Source: Lachnospiraceae bacterium UBA1251
Lineage (GTDB): Bacteria; Bacillota; Clostridia; Lachnospirales; Lachnospiraceae
DNA: 26,487 nucleotides
NCBI GenBank assembly: GCA_002308255.1
Contig: DBVZ01000035.1
Coordinates: 1,903 to 28,389, forward strand
Direction: 5' to 3'
Made by a program: the position numbers and the translations under genes. Below are positions 8,222 through 17,038 of this stretch, piece by piece; position 1 is the stretch's first letter; every line of letters starts with the position of its first letter. A model generated the notes under the pieces. That model saw nothing but the letters and a program-made list of their open reading frames with translations. It searched no databases and had not been told where the DNA came from.

Positions 8222-8779
8222 ATGGCTACATGGAAATCCCGCGGTCTGCGAGGGTCTGTCCTCGAAGATATGATCAATCATATGATCGAGGACTACAGGG
8301 AAAAAGGACTGGCCCTGATCCAGAAAGTACCGACTCCCATTACCCCGATCGAGATCGATCATCAGACGAGACATATCACACTCGCGTATTTCGATAAAAA
8401 GAGCACCGTGGACTATATCGGCGTCGTTCAGGGATTACCCGTCTGTTTCGACGCCAAGGAATGTTCGGAAGACACGTTCCCTCTGCAGAACCTGCACCCG
8501 CATCAGGTCGCGTTCATGACGGATTTCGAAAAACAGGCCGGGATCGCGTTTCTCATTATTTTCTTTGTGCATCGTCAGGAATATTATTATATGACGTACC
8601 GAGAGATGATGTCGTTCTGGGAACGCGCGGAGAAAGGCGGAAGAAAGAGTTTCCGCTATGAAGAGCTGAACCCGGATCATTTTCTCGGAAAAGAAAACAA
8701 GGCGCAGATCAGTATCCTCCGCGGACTGCAAAGAGATCTCGACGAAAGGGATCCGGAAGAGAAGGGAAGCGTAAGTTGA
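8222..8779 (+). CDS. recU: Holliday junction resolvase RecU
   Basis: RecU is the Firmicutes resolvase that cuts four-way junctions in homologous recombination. The 185-residue protein shows the nuclease core VDYIGVVQGLPVCFDAKEC, with Asp64, an acidic residue at 77 (Asp where many relatives have Glu), Lys79 and Glu80. FPLQNLHPHQ (86-95), a conserved region of the family, follows. GGAGG lies just upstream and only 3 nt separate it from lepB. Together with recG it is one of two recombination genes in the window. Confidence 0.93.
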   Translation: MATWKSRGLRGSVLEDMINHMIEDYREKGLALIQKVPTPITPIEIDHQTRHITLAYFDKKSTVDYIGVVQGLPVCFDAKECSEDTFPLQNLHPHQVAFMTDFEKQAGIAFLIIFFVHRQEYYYMTYREMMSFWERAEKGGRKSFRYEELNPDHFLGKENKAQISILRGLQRDLDERDPEEKGSVS

Positions 8780-8800
8780 GAGTAAAAAGGAGCGCTGAGA

Positions 8801-9793
8801 ATGGAAAAAGCACTGCACACAGCGATCGGCGTCCGTGATCTTTACGGTCCGGAGCTCTCCGCAAAAAGAGCCTTAATGGACGGTATCAGGGGTGTTCTCC
8901 GCGGCTACGGCTATGAGGAGATCGAAACTCCCTCATTTGAATATTTCGACGTCTTCGGCAAGGAAGTCGGCACGACGCCTTCCCGCGAACTATACAAATT
9001 CTTTGACCGGGAAGGAGATACGCTTGTTCTGCGCCCGGATTTCACGCCTTCCGTAGCGAGGGCGGTCGCTATGTATTTCACGGAAGAGGCGCGGCCGATC
9101 CGTCTTTGGTATGAAGGAAATACTTACGTCAATTCTCTCGAGTACCAGGGAAGGCTCAAGGAATCCACCCAGATGGGTATTGAGAGGATCGGCGAAAATA
9201 CGGCCGAGGCGGACGCGGAAGTGATCTCGCTTACGGCAGACGCGCTTCTTGCCGCCGGTCTGCAGGAATTCCAGATCAGTATCGGGGAAGTGGAGTTTTT
9301 CAAATCTCTCGCCCGTGATGCCGCACTGTCCGATGACTCCGCGGAAGAGATCCGTTCCCTGATCTCCCGCAAGAATTTCTTCGGAGTTGAGGAAGTTCTG
9401 GACAAATATCCGATGGACAAAAGCCTGAAGAGTGCATTTGTGCAGCTCCCGCAGCTTTTCGGAGGAGCGGAGATCTTAAGGGAAGCGGAAGCGTACGCAT
9501 TTACGGAAGCATCCAAAGAGGCGATCGGACGGCTGTCATCGATCGAGGAGCTTCTCCGCGAAGACGGGAAGGACCGGTTTATTTCCTTTGACTTCGGAAT
9601 GCTCAGCAAATACCGCTATTATACAGGAATCATCTTCAGCGCGTTTACATACGGATCAGGAGAACCGATCGCCAAAGGAGGCCGTTATGACGCTCTCCTG
9701 ACGCATTTCGGAGCGGAAGATCCCGCTGTCGGCGCAGGATTCCAGATCACGCCGATCATGAACGCGCTCCGTTATATGAGGAAAGAATTATGA
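8801..9793 (+). CDS. hisZ: ATP phosphoribosyltransferase regulatory subunit HisZ
   Basis: HisZ is a catalytically inactive relative of histidyl-tRNA synthetase that joins short-form HisG to form the first enzyme of histidine synthesis and gives it feedback control. The 330-residue protein has the class II synthetase fold landmarks: LRPDFTPSVARAVA (motif 2 region) and KGGRYDALLTHFGAEDPAVGAGFQ (motif 3 region). It lacks the C-terminal anticodon-binding domain of true HisRS. Its stop overlaps the hisG start (ATGA), and the neighbouring hisG is the short form that needs HisZ. AAAGGAG precedes the start. Confidence 0.94.
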   Translation: MEKALHTAIGVRDLYGPELSAKRALMDGIRGVLRGYGYEEIETPSFEYFDVFGKEVGTTPSRELYKFFDREGDTLVLRPDFTPSVARAVAMYFTEEARPIRLWYEGNTYVNSLEYQGRLKESTQMGIERIGENTAEADAEVISLTADALLAAGLQEFQISIGEVEFFKSLARDAALSDDSAEEIRSLISRKNFFGVEEVLDKYPMDKSLKSAFVQLPQLFGGAEILREAEAYAFTEASKEAIGRLSSIEELLREDGKDRFISFDFGMLSKYRYYTGIIFSAFTYGSGEPIAKGGRYDALLTHFGAEDPAVGAGFQITPIMNALRYMRKEL

Positions 9794-10428
9794 GATATCT
9801 GACCATCGCCCTGACGAAAGGCCGTCTTGCCGATCAGACGCTTTCCCTTTTCGCGAAAGCGGGCATCGACGTCTCCTGTGTCAGGGAAAAGGACACACGG
9901 AAGCTGATTTTTACGAATGAAGAGCAGAAGATCCGTTTCTTCCTCGCAAAAGGGCCGGATGTTCCGACTTACGTGGAATACGGCGCCGCGGATCTCGGCG
10001 TCAGCGGGTACGACACGATCCTCGAGGAGGGAAGAAAACTGTACGAAGTCCTTGACCTCGGGATCGGAAAATGCAGGATGTGCGTGTGCGGACCGGAGAG
10101 CGCGAAGGAGCTGCTCTCCCATAACGCGCCGATCCGGGTCGCCACAAAATACCCGAATATCGCGAAAGACTATTTTTACAACAAAAGACGGCAGACCGCG
10201 GAGATCATCAAGCTGTCGGGCTCGATCGAGCTGGCTCCCATCGTCGGTCTGGCCGACGTCATAGCCGATATCGTGGAGACCGGAACGACACTGCGCGAGA
10301 ACGGTCTGGGTGTTCTGGCCGAGATCTGTCCGCTGTCCGCCAGGATCGTTGTCAATCAGGTCAGCATGAAAATGGAAAACGAGAGGATCTCCCGTCTGAT
10401 CCGCGCGCTCCGGGAGGTGACAGTATGA
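9790..10428 (+). CDS. hisG: ATP phosphoribosyltransferase catalytic subunit, short form
   Basis: HisG joins ATP and PRPP to form phosphoribosyl-ATP, the committed step of histidine synthesis. At 212 residues it is the short form, lacking the C-terminal regulatory domain and depending on HisZ next door. Landmarks are TIALTKGRLADQTL at the N-terminus and IVGLADVIADIVETGTTLRENGL, the PRPP-binding region. It overlaps both hisZ and hisD by 4 nt (ATGA on each side), a pattern that would keep the three products in balance. Confidence 0.96.
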   Translation: MRYLTIALTKGRLADQTLSLFAKAGIDVSCVREKDTRKLIFTNEEQKIRFFLAKGPDVPTYVEYGAADLGVSGYDTILEEGRKLYEVLDLGIGKCRMCVCGPESAKELLSHNAPIRVATKYPNIAKDYFYNKRRQTAEIIKLSGSIELAPIVGLADVIADIVETGTTLRENGLGVLAEICPLSARIVVNQVSMKMENERISRLIRALREVTV

Positions 10429-11732
10429 AGATCCGTACGTTAAACAGGGAAAATATAAGCGCTCTTCTGGAACTCATGCAGAAGAGAAAACCGTCCAGTT
10501 TTCCGAAACAGGAAAAGGCAGTCGCCGAGATCCTGGACGCTGTCCGGAAGGACGGGGACAAAGCCCTTTTTGCCTATACAAGACAGTTCAATCACGCCGA
10601 GCTTGACGCCGGATCCGTCCTCGTTTCGGAAGAAGAGATCCGGGAGGCTTATGACGCAGTGGGAGAGGAGTTCCTGAGAGTCCTTCGCGCCGCTGCGGCA
10701 AGGATCCGCGCGTTTCATGAAAAGCAAAAAGAGAAGAGCTGGTTCGAGACTGAAGAGAACGGCTCCCTGCTCGGTCAGAGAGTCATCCCGCTGCAGAAAG
10801 TCGGACTGTATGCGCCCGGCGGCACGGCGGCCTATCCCTCGTCCGTACTCATGAACGTTCTGCCGGCACAGATCGCCGGCGTTCCGGAGATCATTCTTTG
10901 TACGCCCTGCGGTCCGGACGGAAAAGCTGCAGCTCCGACCGTCGTCGCGGCGCATGAGGCAGGCGTCGGGAAGATCTTCAAAATCGGCGGCGCGCAGGCG
11001 ATCGCTGCCATGGCTTTCGGAACCGAATCCGTTCCCAAAGTGGACAAAATAACGGGTCCCGGAAATATTTATGTGGCGCTCGCAAAAAAGGCCGTTTACG
11101 GCTATGTTTCCATTGATTCGGTGGCCGGCCCGTCCGAGATCCTCGTTCTGGCCGACGAAACGGCAAATCCCCGCTATGTCGCTGCGGATCTGCTTTCCCA
11201 GGCAGAACACGATGTTCTGGCGAGCGCGGTCTGTGTAACGACTTCGATGGAGCTGGCCGAAAAGATCGCCGAAGAAGCGGAAGCATTTATCCCGCAGCTT
11301 GCCAGAAAGGAGATCATCCGTCAGTCGGTCGATAACTACGGCGTGATCCTTGTCGCGGAAAACATGGACGAAGCCATTGCGGCTGTCAATGAAATCGCTT
11401 CTGAGCACCTTGAGATCCTCACAGCGGATCCTTTCGCCGTGATGCCGAAGATTCTCCATGCAGGAGCCATTTTCCTCGGAGAATACGCATCCGAGCCTCT
11501 GGGAGACTATTTTGCGGGACCGAACCACGTTCTTCCGACCTGCGGGACCGCCCGCTTTTTCTCGGCGCTTTCCGTGCAGGACTTCGTGAAGAAATCCAGT
11601 GTCATCTATTTCACGGAGGATGCTCTCCGTTCACTTCATAAAGACATCGAGACTTTCGCGAAAGCGGAAGGGCTGACGGCGCACGCCGGGTCGATCGCGG
11701 TCCGTTTTGAAAAAGAAGAAGGCAGGAAATAA
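10425..11732 (+). CDS. hisD: Histidinol dehydrogenase
   Basis: HisD oxidises L-histidinol to L-histidine in two NAD-dependent steps. The 435-residue product has normal length and the family blocks: VGLYAPGGTAAYPSSVLMN, TGPGNIYVALAKK, SVAGPSEILVLAD, LLSQAEHD (zinc-ligand Gln and His) and AGPNHVLPTCGTARFFSALS. Its start overlaps hisG. It is the last enzyme of the pathway, yet hisB, hisC, hisH, hisA and hisF are not in this cluster. Confidence 0.97.
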   Translation: MKIRTLNRENISALLELMQKRKPSSFPKQEKAVAEILDAVRKDGDKALFAYTRQFNHAELDAGSVLVSEEEIREAYDAVGEEFLRVLRAAAARIRAFHEKQKEKSWFETEENGSLLGQRVIPLQKVGLYAPGGTAAYPSSVLMNVLPAQIAGVPEIILCTPCGPDGKAAAPTVVAAHEAGVGKIFKIGGAQAIAAMAFGTESVPKVDKITGPGNIYVALAKKAVYGYVSIDSVAGPSEILVLADETANPRYVAADLLSQAEHDVLASAVCVTTSMELAEKIAEEAEAFIPQLARKEIIRQSVDNYGVILVAENMDEAIAAVNEIASEHLEILTADPFAVMPKILHAGAIFLGEYASEPLGDYFAGPNHVLPTCGTARFFSALSVQDFVKKSSVIYFTEDALRSLHKDIETFAKAEGLTAHAGSIAVRFEKEEGRK

Positions 11733-11735
11733 AAA

Positions 11736-13022
11736 ATGGCAGTAAAATTATACGCGGCACTTACCATTACGGAAGAAGATCTTGACGGGATCCGTGTCGG
11801 AAACGAGATCAGCTCGCACCGCCTCATAGAAGAAGCGAAAAGCGCACAGATCCGCGGCGCGGACGCCCTGCTGATCGTGGACGCGGCACCGGTGCCGCTG
11901 CATGAGGAATCGATCCATCTGCTGCGCGCCGTATGTGAAGCCGTCTGCGTGCCGGTCACCGTCAGCGGTCCCGTAAAAAGACTCGAAGACGTCAAAAAGT
12001 ATCTTTACGCGGGATGCTCCTGCGTGGTCCTGCACACGGGAGATCCGGTGCAGTACGGACTGCTGCGGGAAGCCTCCGAACGTTTCGGAAAAGAGAAGAC
12101 CGCTGCGGCAGCCGACTGTTCCGTTCTTTCGGAAAATGCTGATTTTCTTGACAGCGTCCGCTCTTTTGCAAGTTCCGTATTTACGCTGATGCGGCCCGAA
12201 GAGTACGGAGATCTGTTTGAGGGACTTCCCGTCATTTTCTTTGAAAGAGAGAAATCTCCCGCGGAAGGGCTTCCCTATTTTCTGAAGCCGGATCTGTCCG
12301 GATACTGTCATGAGGTTTTCACGGATCTTCCGGACTACCCGATCGCAGAGTTCAAGGCATGGTGTCTTAAAGAGGGAGCCAAAATGCATGTCCTCGAAAG
12401 CAGCCTTACCTGGGACGATTTTAAAACCGGTGAGGACGGTCTTCTCCCTGTCATCGTGCAGGATTTTGAAAATGACGAAGTCCTGATGATGGCCTGGATG
12501 GACCGCTCCAGATTCGAAGAGACGCTCCGGACCGGGAAAATGGTCTATTTCAGCCGTTCGAGACAGGACAGATGGTGCAAGGGAGAAACGTCCGGACACT
12601 ATCAGTATGTGCGTTCTCTCAGCATCGACTGCGACCGGGACACGATGCTGGCAAAGGTAATCCAGAGCGGAGCCGCCTGCCATACGGGAAACAGAAGCTG
12701 TTTCTACACGTCCCTTGCCGATTCCGGCATTACAAAACAGAACCCGCAGCAGGTGCTGGAAGACGTTTACGAGACGATCCTTGACAGAAAGAATCATCCG
12801 AAGGAAGGATCTTATACCAACTATCTGTTCGAGAAGGGAATCGACAAGATCTTAAAGAAATTAGGCGAGGAAAATGCGGAAACGATCATTGCCGCAAAGA
12901 ATCCCGGGAGCGAGGAGATCGTCTACGAGATCTCGGATTATCTCTATCATCTCATGGTCCTCATGGCCGAAAAAGGGGTCCGGTGGGAGGAGATCGCTCA
13001 GGAGCTCGCCAGAAGACACTGA
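11736..13022 (+). CDS. hisIE: HisIE (phosphoribosyl-AMP cyclohydrolase / phosphoribosyl-ATP pyrophosphatase) with an N-terminal HisA/HisF-like domain
   Basis: Steps 2 and 3 of histidine synthesis are joined in one 428-residue protein. The HisI part (about 235-330) has WCKGETSG (280-287), DCDRD (298-302) and the metal-binding ACHTGNRSC (Cys315, Cys322). The HisE part (about 338-428) has the helical Glu/Asp motif [13 protein letters not shown]. Ordinary HisIE proteins are about 200-220 residues. The first 220 or so here resemble a HisA/HisF half-barrel: [10 protein letters not shown] (41-50) and [21 protein letters not shown] (73-93), where HisF has a similar glycine-rich block. The N-terminal catalytic Asp of HisF (CLDV) seems to be replaced (ALTI), so this part is probably not a cyclase. 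It lies 3 nt after hisD. Confidence 0.93.
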   Translation: MAVKLYAALTITEEDLDGIRVGNEISSHRLIEEAKSAQIRGADALLIVDAAPVPLHEESIHLLRAVCEAVCVPVTVSGPVKRLEDVKKYLYAGCSCVVLHTGDPVQYGLLREASERFGKEKTAAAADCSVLSENADFLDSVRSFASSVFTLMRPEEYGDLFEGLPVIFFEREKSPAEGLPYFLKPDLSGYCHEVFTDLPDYPIAEFKAWCLKEGAKMHVLESSLTWDDFKTGEDGLLPVIVQDFENDEVLMMAWMDRSRFEETLRTGKMVYFSRSRQDRWCKGETSGHYQYVRSLSIDCDRDTMLAKVIQSGAACHTGNRSCFYTSLADSGITKQNPQQVLEDVYETILDRKNHPKEGSYTNYLFEKGIDKILKKLGEENAETIIAAKNPGSEEIVYEISDYLYHLMVLMAEKGVRWEEIAQELARRH

Positions 13023-13043
13023 TAAGAAACGGAGAATGATTTT

Positions 13044-14936
13044 ATGGCAAAACTTGCGCTGTCCGACAGGATCCTGATGTCCGTCGAAAAACCGGCGCGT
13101 TATATTGGACACGAGATCAACGCCGTGATCAAGGACAAAGCACAGGTAAGCATCCGGTTTGCCATGTGCTTTCCTGATGTTTATGAGATCGGCATGTCCC
13201 ATCTCGGGATCCAGATCATTTACGATCAGCTGAACCGCAGGGACGACGTCTGGTGCGAAAGAGTGTACAGTCCGTGGCCGGATTTACATAATATTCTTAT
13301 GGAAACCAATACACCGCTGTTTACGCTGGAGTCGCAGGAACCGGTCCGTGATTTCGATTTTCTCGGGTTCACGATCCAGTATGAGCTGTGCTACACCAAC
13401 ATCCTGCAGGTCCTGGATCTGTCCGGCATCCCGCTGCACGCTTCGGACAGAAGCGAGACAGATCCCATCGTGATGGGCGGCGGTCCCTGTACGAGCAATC
13501 CCGAGCCCCTCGCGGATTTCTTCGATCTCTTTTATATCGGGGAGTCAGAGACCGTCATGTACGATCTCATGGACGCATACAGGGAAAACAGGGCAAAGGG
13601 CGGAGACCGCAGGGCTTTCCTGAGAGCGGCTTCCGGTATTCCCGGGATCTATGTGCCGTCCCTCTATAACGTTTCCTATAAAGAAGACGGCACCATCCTG
13701 TCCTTTGAACCGAGAGAGGAAGGAGTACCCGCAAGGATCCGGCGGCAGGCCGTCATGGACCTCAGCCATACGTTCTACCCGACAAAGCCGGTCATTCCCT
13801 ATGTGAAAGCGACACAGGACAAGGTGACGCTCGAGATCCAGCGCGGATGCATCCGGGGCTGCCGTTTCTGCCAGGCTGGCATGTGGTACCGGCCGACGCG
13901 CCGCAGGTCGCTCGAATTTCTGAAGGAGAGAGCTGAGACGCTGATCAGGAATACCGGATACGAAGAACTTTCCCTCTCATCCCTGAGTTCCAGCGATTAT
14001 CCGGAGCTCGGCGAACTGATGGAATTCCTGATCGATATCTGTGAAAAAAAGAAAGTCAACATTTCCCTTCCTTCGCTCCGGATCGACCGTTTTTCCCTGG
14101 ACGTTATGGAACGGGTGCAGGACATTAAGAAGAGTTCGCTCACTTTTGCCCCGGAAGGCGGCTCCCAGAGAATGCGCGACGCCATCAATAAAGGACTCAC
14201 GAGAGACAACATTCTCTCGGGCTCGAACGAAGCCTTCCACGGCGGCTGGAATACCGTAAAGCTCTATTTTATGCTGGGGCAGCCGGGCGAAACGGAAGAA
14301 GACAGAAAGGCGATCGCCCATCTTGCGGAGGATATCACGGAAGTCTATTACGATATTCCGAAAGCGGAGAGGAACGGGAAATGCCAGATCACGGTCAGCA
14401 CCTCCTTCTTCGTCGCCAAACCGTTTACGCCGTTCCAGTGGGCAGCCATGTTCCGGCCGGAAGATTACATTTCCTACGCGCAGACGGTTCTCGCGGAAAT
14501 GAAGCAGATGAAGAATTTCCGCAGCATCCGCTATAACTGGCACGAAGCGGACGTCACCGTCATCGAAGGCGTTCTCGCAAGAGGAGACCGGCGGCTTGGC
14601 GCCGTCATCGAAAATGTTTACCGTCAGGGTGCTCTTTTCGAGGCATGGACGGATTATTTCCGCATGGAGCGCTGGGAAAAAGCCTTCGAGGCATTCGGCG
14701 TCGATCCGGATTTCTATATCATGCGGGAGCGCGGCAAAGACGAGATCTTTCCATGGGATTTCATTGACGGCGGCGTGACGAAAGAATTTCTGTGGCGGGA
14801 GTGGGAGAGATCCCGAAAAGGAGAGGTCACTCCTAACTGCGAGGAGCGCTGCAGCGGGTGCGGCTCCCTTTCTTACGGCGGCGGCGTATGCCCCGGGAAG
14901 AACAGAAACGATCAGAAAGAAGAGGTATTCCTTTGA
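13044..14936 (+). CDS. B12-binding-domain radical SAM protein, TIGR03960 family
   Basis: The 630-residue protein has an N-terminal region of the B12-binding type and a central radical SAM domain with the cluster motif GCIRGCRFCQAG (Cys269-x3-Cys273-x2-Cys276). The C-terminus carries CEERCSGCG, further cysteines that might bind a second metal centre. Members of this family are nearly always followed by the TIGR03936/DUF2344 protein and often lie upstream of RNase E/G and rplU, as here. The biochemical role is not settled; a link to RNA modification has been assumed from the neighbours only. The ATG at 13044 follows GGAGA. It overlaps the next gene by 4 nt. Confidence 0.92.
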   Translation: MAKLALSDRILMSVEKPARYIGHEINAVIKDKAQVSIRFAMCFPDVYEIGMSHLGIQIIYDQLNRRDDVWCERVYSPWPDLHNILMETNTPLFTLESQEPVRDFDFLGFTIQYELCYTNILQVLDLSGIPLHASDRSETDPIVMGGGPCTSNPEPLADFFDLFYIGESETVMYDLMDAYRENRAKGGDRRAFLRAASGIPGIYVPSLYNVSYKEDGTILSFEPREEGVPARIRRQAVMDLSHTFYPTKPVIPYVKATQDKVTLEIQRGCIRGCRFCQAGMWYRPTRRRSLEFLKERAETLIRNTGYEELSLSSLSSSDYPELGELMEFLIDICEKKKVNISLPSLRIDRFSLDVMERVQDIKKSSLTFAPEGGSQRMRDAINKGLTRDNILSGSNEAFHGGWNTVKLYFMLGQPGETEEDRKAIAHLAEDITEVYYDIPKAERNGKCQITVSTSFFVAKPFTPFQWAAMFRPEDYISYAQTVLAEMKQMKNFRSIRYNWHEADVTVIEGVLARGDRRLGAVIENVYRQGALFEAWTDYFRMERWEKAFEAFGVDPDFYIMRERGKDEIFPWDFIDGGVTKEFLWREWERSRKGEVTPNCEERCSGCGSLSYGGGVCPGKNRNDQKEEVFL

Positions 14937-15679
14937 AAGTACGGATTAAATTCGCCAAGACCGGTGCGCTGCGGTATATCGGACATCTGGACGTGATGCG
15001 GTATTTCCAGAAAGCAATCCGCCGGACGGAGATCGAGGCATCCTATTCCAACGGATTTTCGCCGCATATGATCATGTCGTTCGCGGAACCGCTCGGCGTC
15101 GGTCTGACCAGTATCGGGGAATACTTTGATCTCGAACTGAACTATGAGGAAGCCTCCTGTCCGTCCGGAGAGCACATCATAAAAGAACTGAATGCACAGA
15201 TGGCAGAGGGCATAAAAGTGCTGTCTGTCCGGAAGATCGAATCCGGCCGGAAAAGCAATGCGATGTCGCTGGTGGCGGCTGCATCGTACACCGTATCGTA
15301 CACCCTTTCCTCCGATTCGGACCGGGAAAAGGACCAGGATCTCCTTCTTAAGGATTTCCTTTCCCTGGAGACCGTTCCGGCGGAGAAAAAAACAAAATCC
15401 GGGACGAAAACGGAAGATATCCGCCCCCTCATTTATAAAATGGAAACGGCCGGCGTGCCTGCGGAAGAAGCGGAGGAAGGATTTGAGAGAGCCATTCATC
15501 TTTTCTGCTCTGCCGGAAGCGCCGCCAATCTCAAACCGGAAACGGCTTTCGGCGCTTTCTTTTCTTTCGCCGGTCTGAACGTCAGCCGGTGGGAGATGAG
15601 GATCCGCAGGGACGAGATGTACGCCGCGGCGGATGGGGGAACGTTCGTTCCGCTTGAGAGCCTCGGAGAGCCTTTTTAA
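14933..15679 (+). CDS. TIGR03936 / DUF2344 protein, partner of the radical SAM gene
   Basis: I place the start at the TTG at 14933: it overlaps the previous stop as TTGA, an AAGAAGAGG site lies just upstream, and the resulting N-terminus (KVRIKFAKTGALRYIGHLDVMR) is that of the family. An ATG in frame at 14858 would run 75 nt into the radical SAM gene and has no support. The 248-residue product has the conserved blocks RYIGHLDVMRYFQKAIRR and YSNGFSPHMIMSFAEPLGVGLTS. Function is unknown. In some bacteria this protein is fused to the radical SAM partner, so the two probably work together. Confidence 0.87.
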   Translation: MKVRIKFAKTGALRYIGHLDVMRYFQKAIRRTEIEASYSNGFSPHMIMSFAEPLGVGLTSIGEYFDLELNYEEASCPSGEHIIKELNAQMAEGIKVLSVRKIESGRKSNAMSLVAAASYTVSYTLSSDSDREKDQDLLLKDFLSLETVPAEKKTKSGTKTEDIRPLIYKMETAGVPAEEAEEGFERAIHLFCSAGSAANLKPETAFGAFFSFAGLNVSRWEMRIRRDEMYAAADGGTFVPLESLGEPF

Positions 15680-15694
15680 GAAATATTGCCCGGT

Positions 15695-16870
15695 ATGAAT
15701 GATATTGTGATCTGCGAAACCGAACACGGCGGGAAAACGCTTCTGACAGCTGCTTACTATAAAGACATGCAGCTGTCCCTGGTGCGCATGCATCCTGCCC
15801 GGGAGGCCGGTCCGGTGCCCGGCACCATCTGCATCGGAAAAGCCGAGACGGCGCAGAAAAATATCGGCAGCTCCTATATCCGGATCGGTGATGGGCTGTA
15901 TTATCTTTCCGGGAGATCCGTCCGTCCGGGGACCGAACTGCCTGTCCGGATCACAAAGACCGCAAAGGGCGGAAAAAGAGCGAATGTGGACACCCGTCTA
16001 TCCCTGACGGGGCGGAACTGTATTGTTTCGGCAGATCCTTCCCGTGCAGCTTCGGCCGAAAACGGGACGTATTCGTATTCACGGAAATTTTCCGTGCAGC
16101 AGAAAGAAATGCTTCGGGAGTGGATAAAGGAGATCCCGTCTCCCCGGTTTTCTGTCATGCTGCGGACAAATGCGGCATTTGCCTCTAAAGAAGAAGTGCT
16201 TGGGGAGATCAAAGGTCTTTGCGGACAGATGAGCCGTATTCTGGACATCTCGCCGACGCGGACCTGTTTTTCCGTGCTCTATGAGCCTCTGCCGGAAGAG
16301 GTCGGGATCCTGATGGATATCCGCGGCGAAAAACCGGACAGGATCGTGACGGACCGGGAAGAATTATTCGAAAAGATCCGCGCCCGCTTAAAGCAGGAGC
16401 CATGGGCCTTCGGAGGACTTGGCGAGAATCAGATCGTCCTGTACCGGGACGAAAGAGTACCGCTGCCTGCCGTCTATAATCTGAACCGGGACGTCTCCCG
16501 GCTGTTTGAAAAGAAAGTTTTTCTGAGAAGCGGCGCTTATCTTGTGATCGAGAAGACGGAGGCCTTTGTCAGCATTGACGTAAATACGGGCAAATGCCAA
16601 AAAGGAAAGGATCCCGGGGAAACTTATTTCGCCGTCAATCTGGAAGCCGCGAAAGAAGCGGCGCGCCAGATCCTGCTGCGCAATCTGTCCGGAATGATCC
16701 TGATCGACTTTATCAATATGAAGGAACCGGAGCACAGGGAGGAACTGCTCGCGTTCATGCGCGCGGAGCTTCAAAGAGACCCGCTCCGGAGCGAAGCGGT
16801 CGATCTCACGAAGCTCGGGATCATGGAGATCGTAAGGACCCGGGAAGATCTTTCCCTGATGGATTTGTGA
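15695..16870 (+). CDS. rng: RNase E/G family ribonuclease without a C-terminal zinc-link
   Basis: The family processes and degrades RNA by cutting AU-rich single strands near 5' monophosphates. An S1-like domain is seen at about 55-115, then the catalytic DNase I-like part with the two metal-binding aspartates in FVSIDVNTGK (Asp295) and ILIDFINM (Asp338). At 391 residues it is shorter than E. coli RNase G (489): it stops right after KLGIMEIVRTRE and lacks the CPxC motif that links RNase E/G dimers through zinc. No clear ribosome binding site is present; ATG at 15695 and TTG at 15686 in the same frame are both possible. It lies between the radical SAM pair and the rplU promoter. Confidence 0.88.
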   Translation: MNDIVICETEHGGKTLLTAAYYKDMQLSLVRMHPAREAGPVPGTICIGKAETAQKNIGSSYIRIGDGLYYLSGRSVRPGTELPVRITKTAKGGKRANVDTRLSLTGRNCIVSADPSRAASAENGTYSYSRKFSVQQKEMLREWIKEIPSPRFSVMLRTNAAFASKEEVLGEIKGLCGQMSRILDISPTRTCFSVLYEPLPEEVGILMDIRGEKPDRIVTDREELFEKIRARLKQEPWAFGGLGENQIVLYRDERVPLPAVYNLNRDVSRLFEKKVFLRSGAYLVIEKTEAFVSIDVNTGKCQKGKDPGETYFAVNLEAAKEAARQILLRNLSGMILIDFINMKEPEHREELLAFMRAELQRDPLRSEAVDLTKLGIMEIVRTREDLSLMDL

Positions 16871-16917
16871 CGGTCACAGAGTATCTTTAAATTTTTATAA
16901 AAATAAATAAAATCAAT

Positions 16918-16947
16918 TTGACTTTGATAGCCGGATGATGTTATTAT
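16918..16947 (+). promoter_or_regulatory. Promoter for rplU-rpmA
   Basis: TTGACT (16918-16923) and TATTAT (16942-16947) are 18 nt apart, with TG one base before the -10 box (extended -10). The sequence just upstream (16887-16917) is almost entirely A and T and could act as an UP-type element. Transcription should start near 16954. Confidence 0.75.
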
Positions 16948-16950
16948 ATC

Positions 16951-17036
16951 TCAGTGTGCCGCACAGAGAGGCCTGCAAGTATTCCCAAGCGGGGAATCGC
17001 CGGATCTGGCGAGTAATTGAAGAAGGAGGTGTCACT
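16951..17036 (+). ncRNA. Candidate L21 leader (ribosomal protein autoregulatory RNA)
   Basis: About 85 nt of structured leader separate the rplU promoter from its start. Two short hairpins are visible: ATTCCC (16981-16986) with GGGAAT (16992-16997), and CGCC (16998-17001) with GGCG (17008-17011); an earlier GCC/GGC pairing is possible around 16958-16972. The position directly before rplU in a Firmicutes genome and the GCCGCACAGAG block agree with what I know of the L21 leader family. A covariance search would be needed to confirm it. The ribosome binding site AAGGAGGTG (17024-17032) lies at its 3' end. Confidence 0.55.
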
Positions 17037-17038
17037 CC

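Noticed and set aside
10440..11528. A 362-codon open frame on the minus strand opposite hisD
   Set aside because: hisD is complete and conserved on the plus strand. The opposing frame has no supporting start signal or motif.
14858..14932. Upstream ATG for the DUF2344 gene
   Set aside because: It would lie fully inside the radical SAM gene, has a non-family N-terminus rich in Arg, and the TTG at 14933 has both a ribosome binding site and the TTGA overlap.
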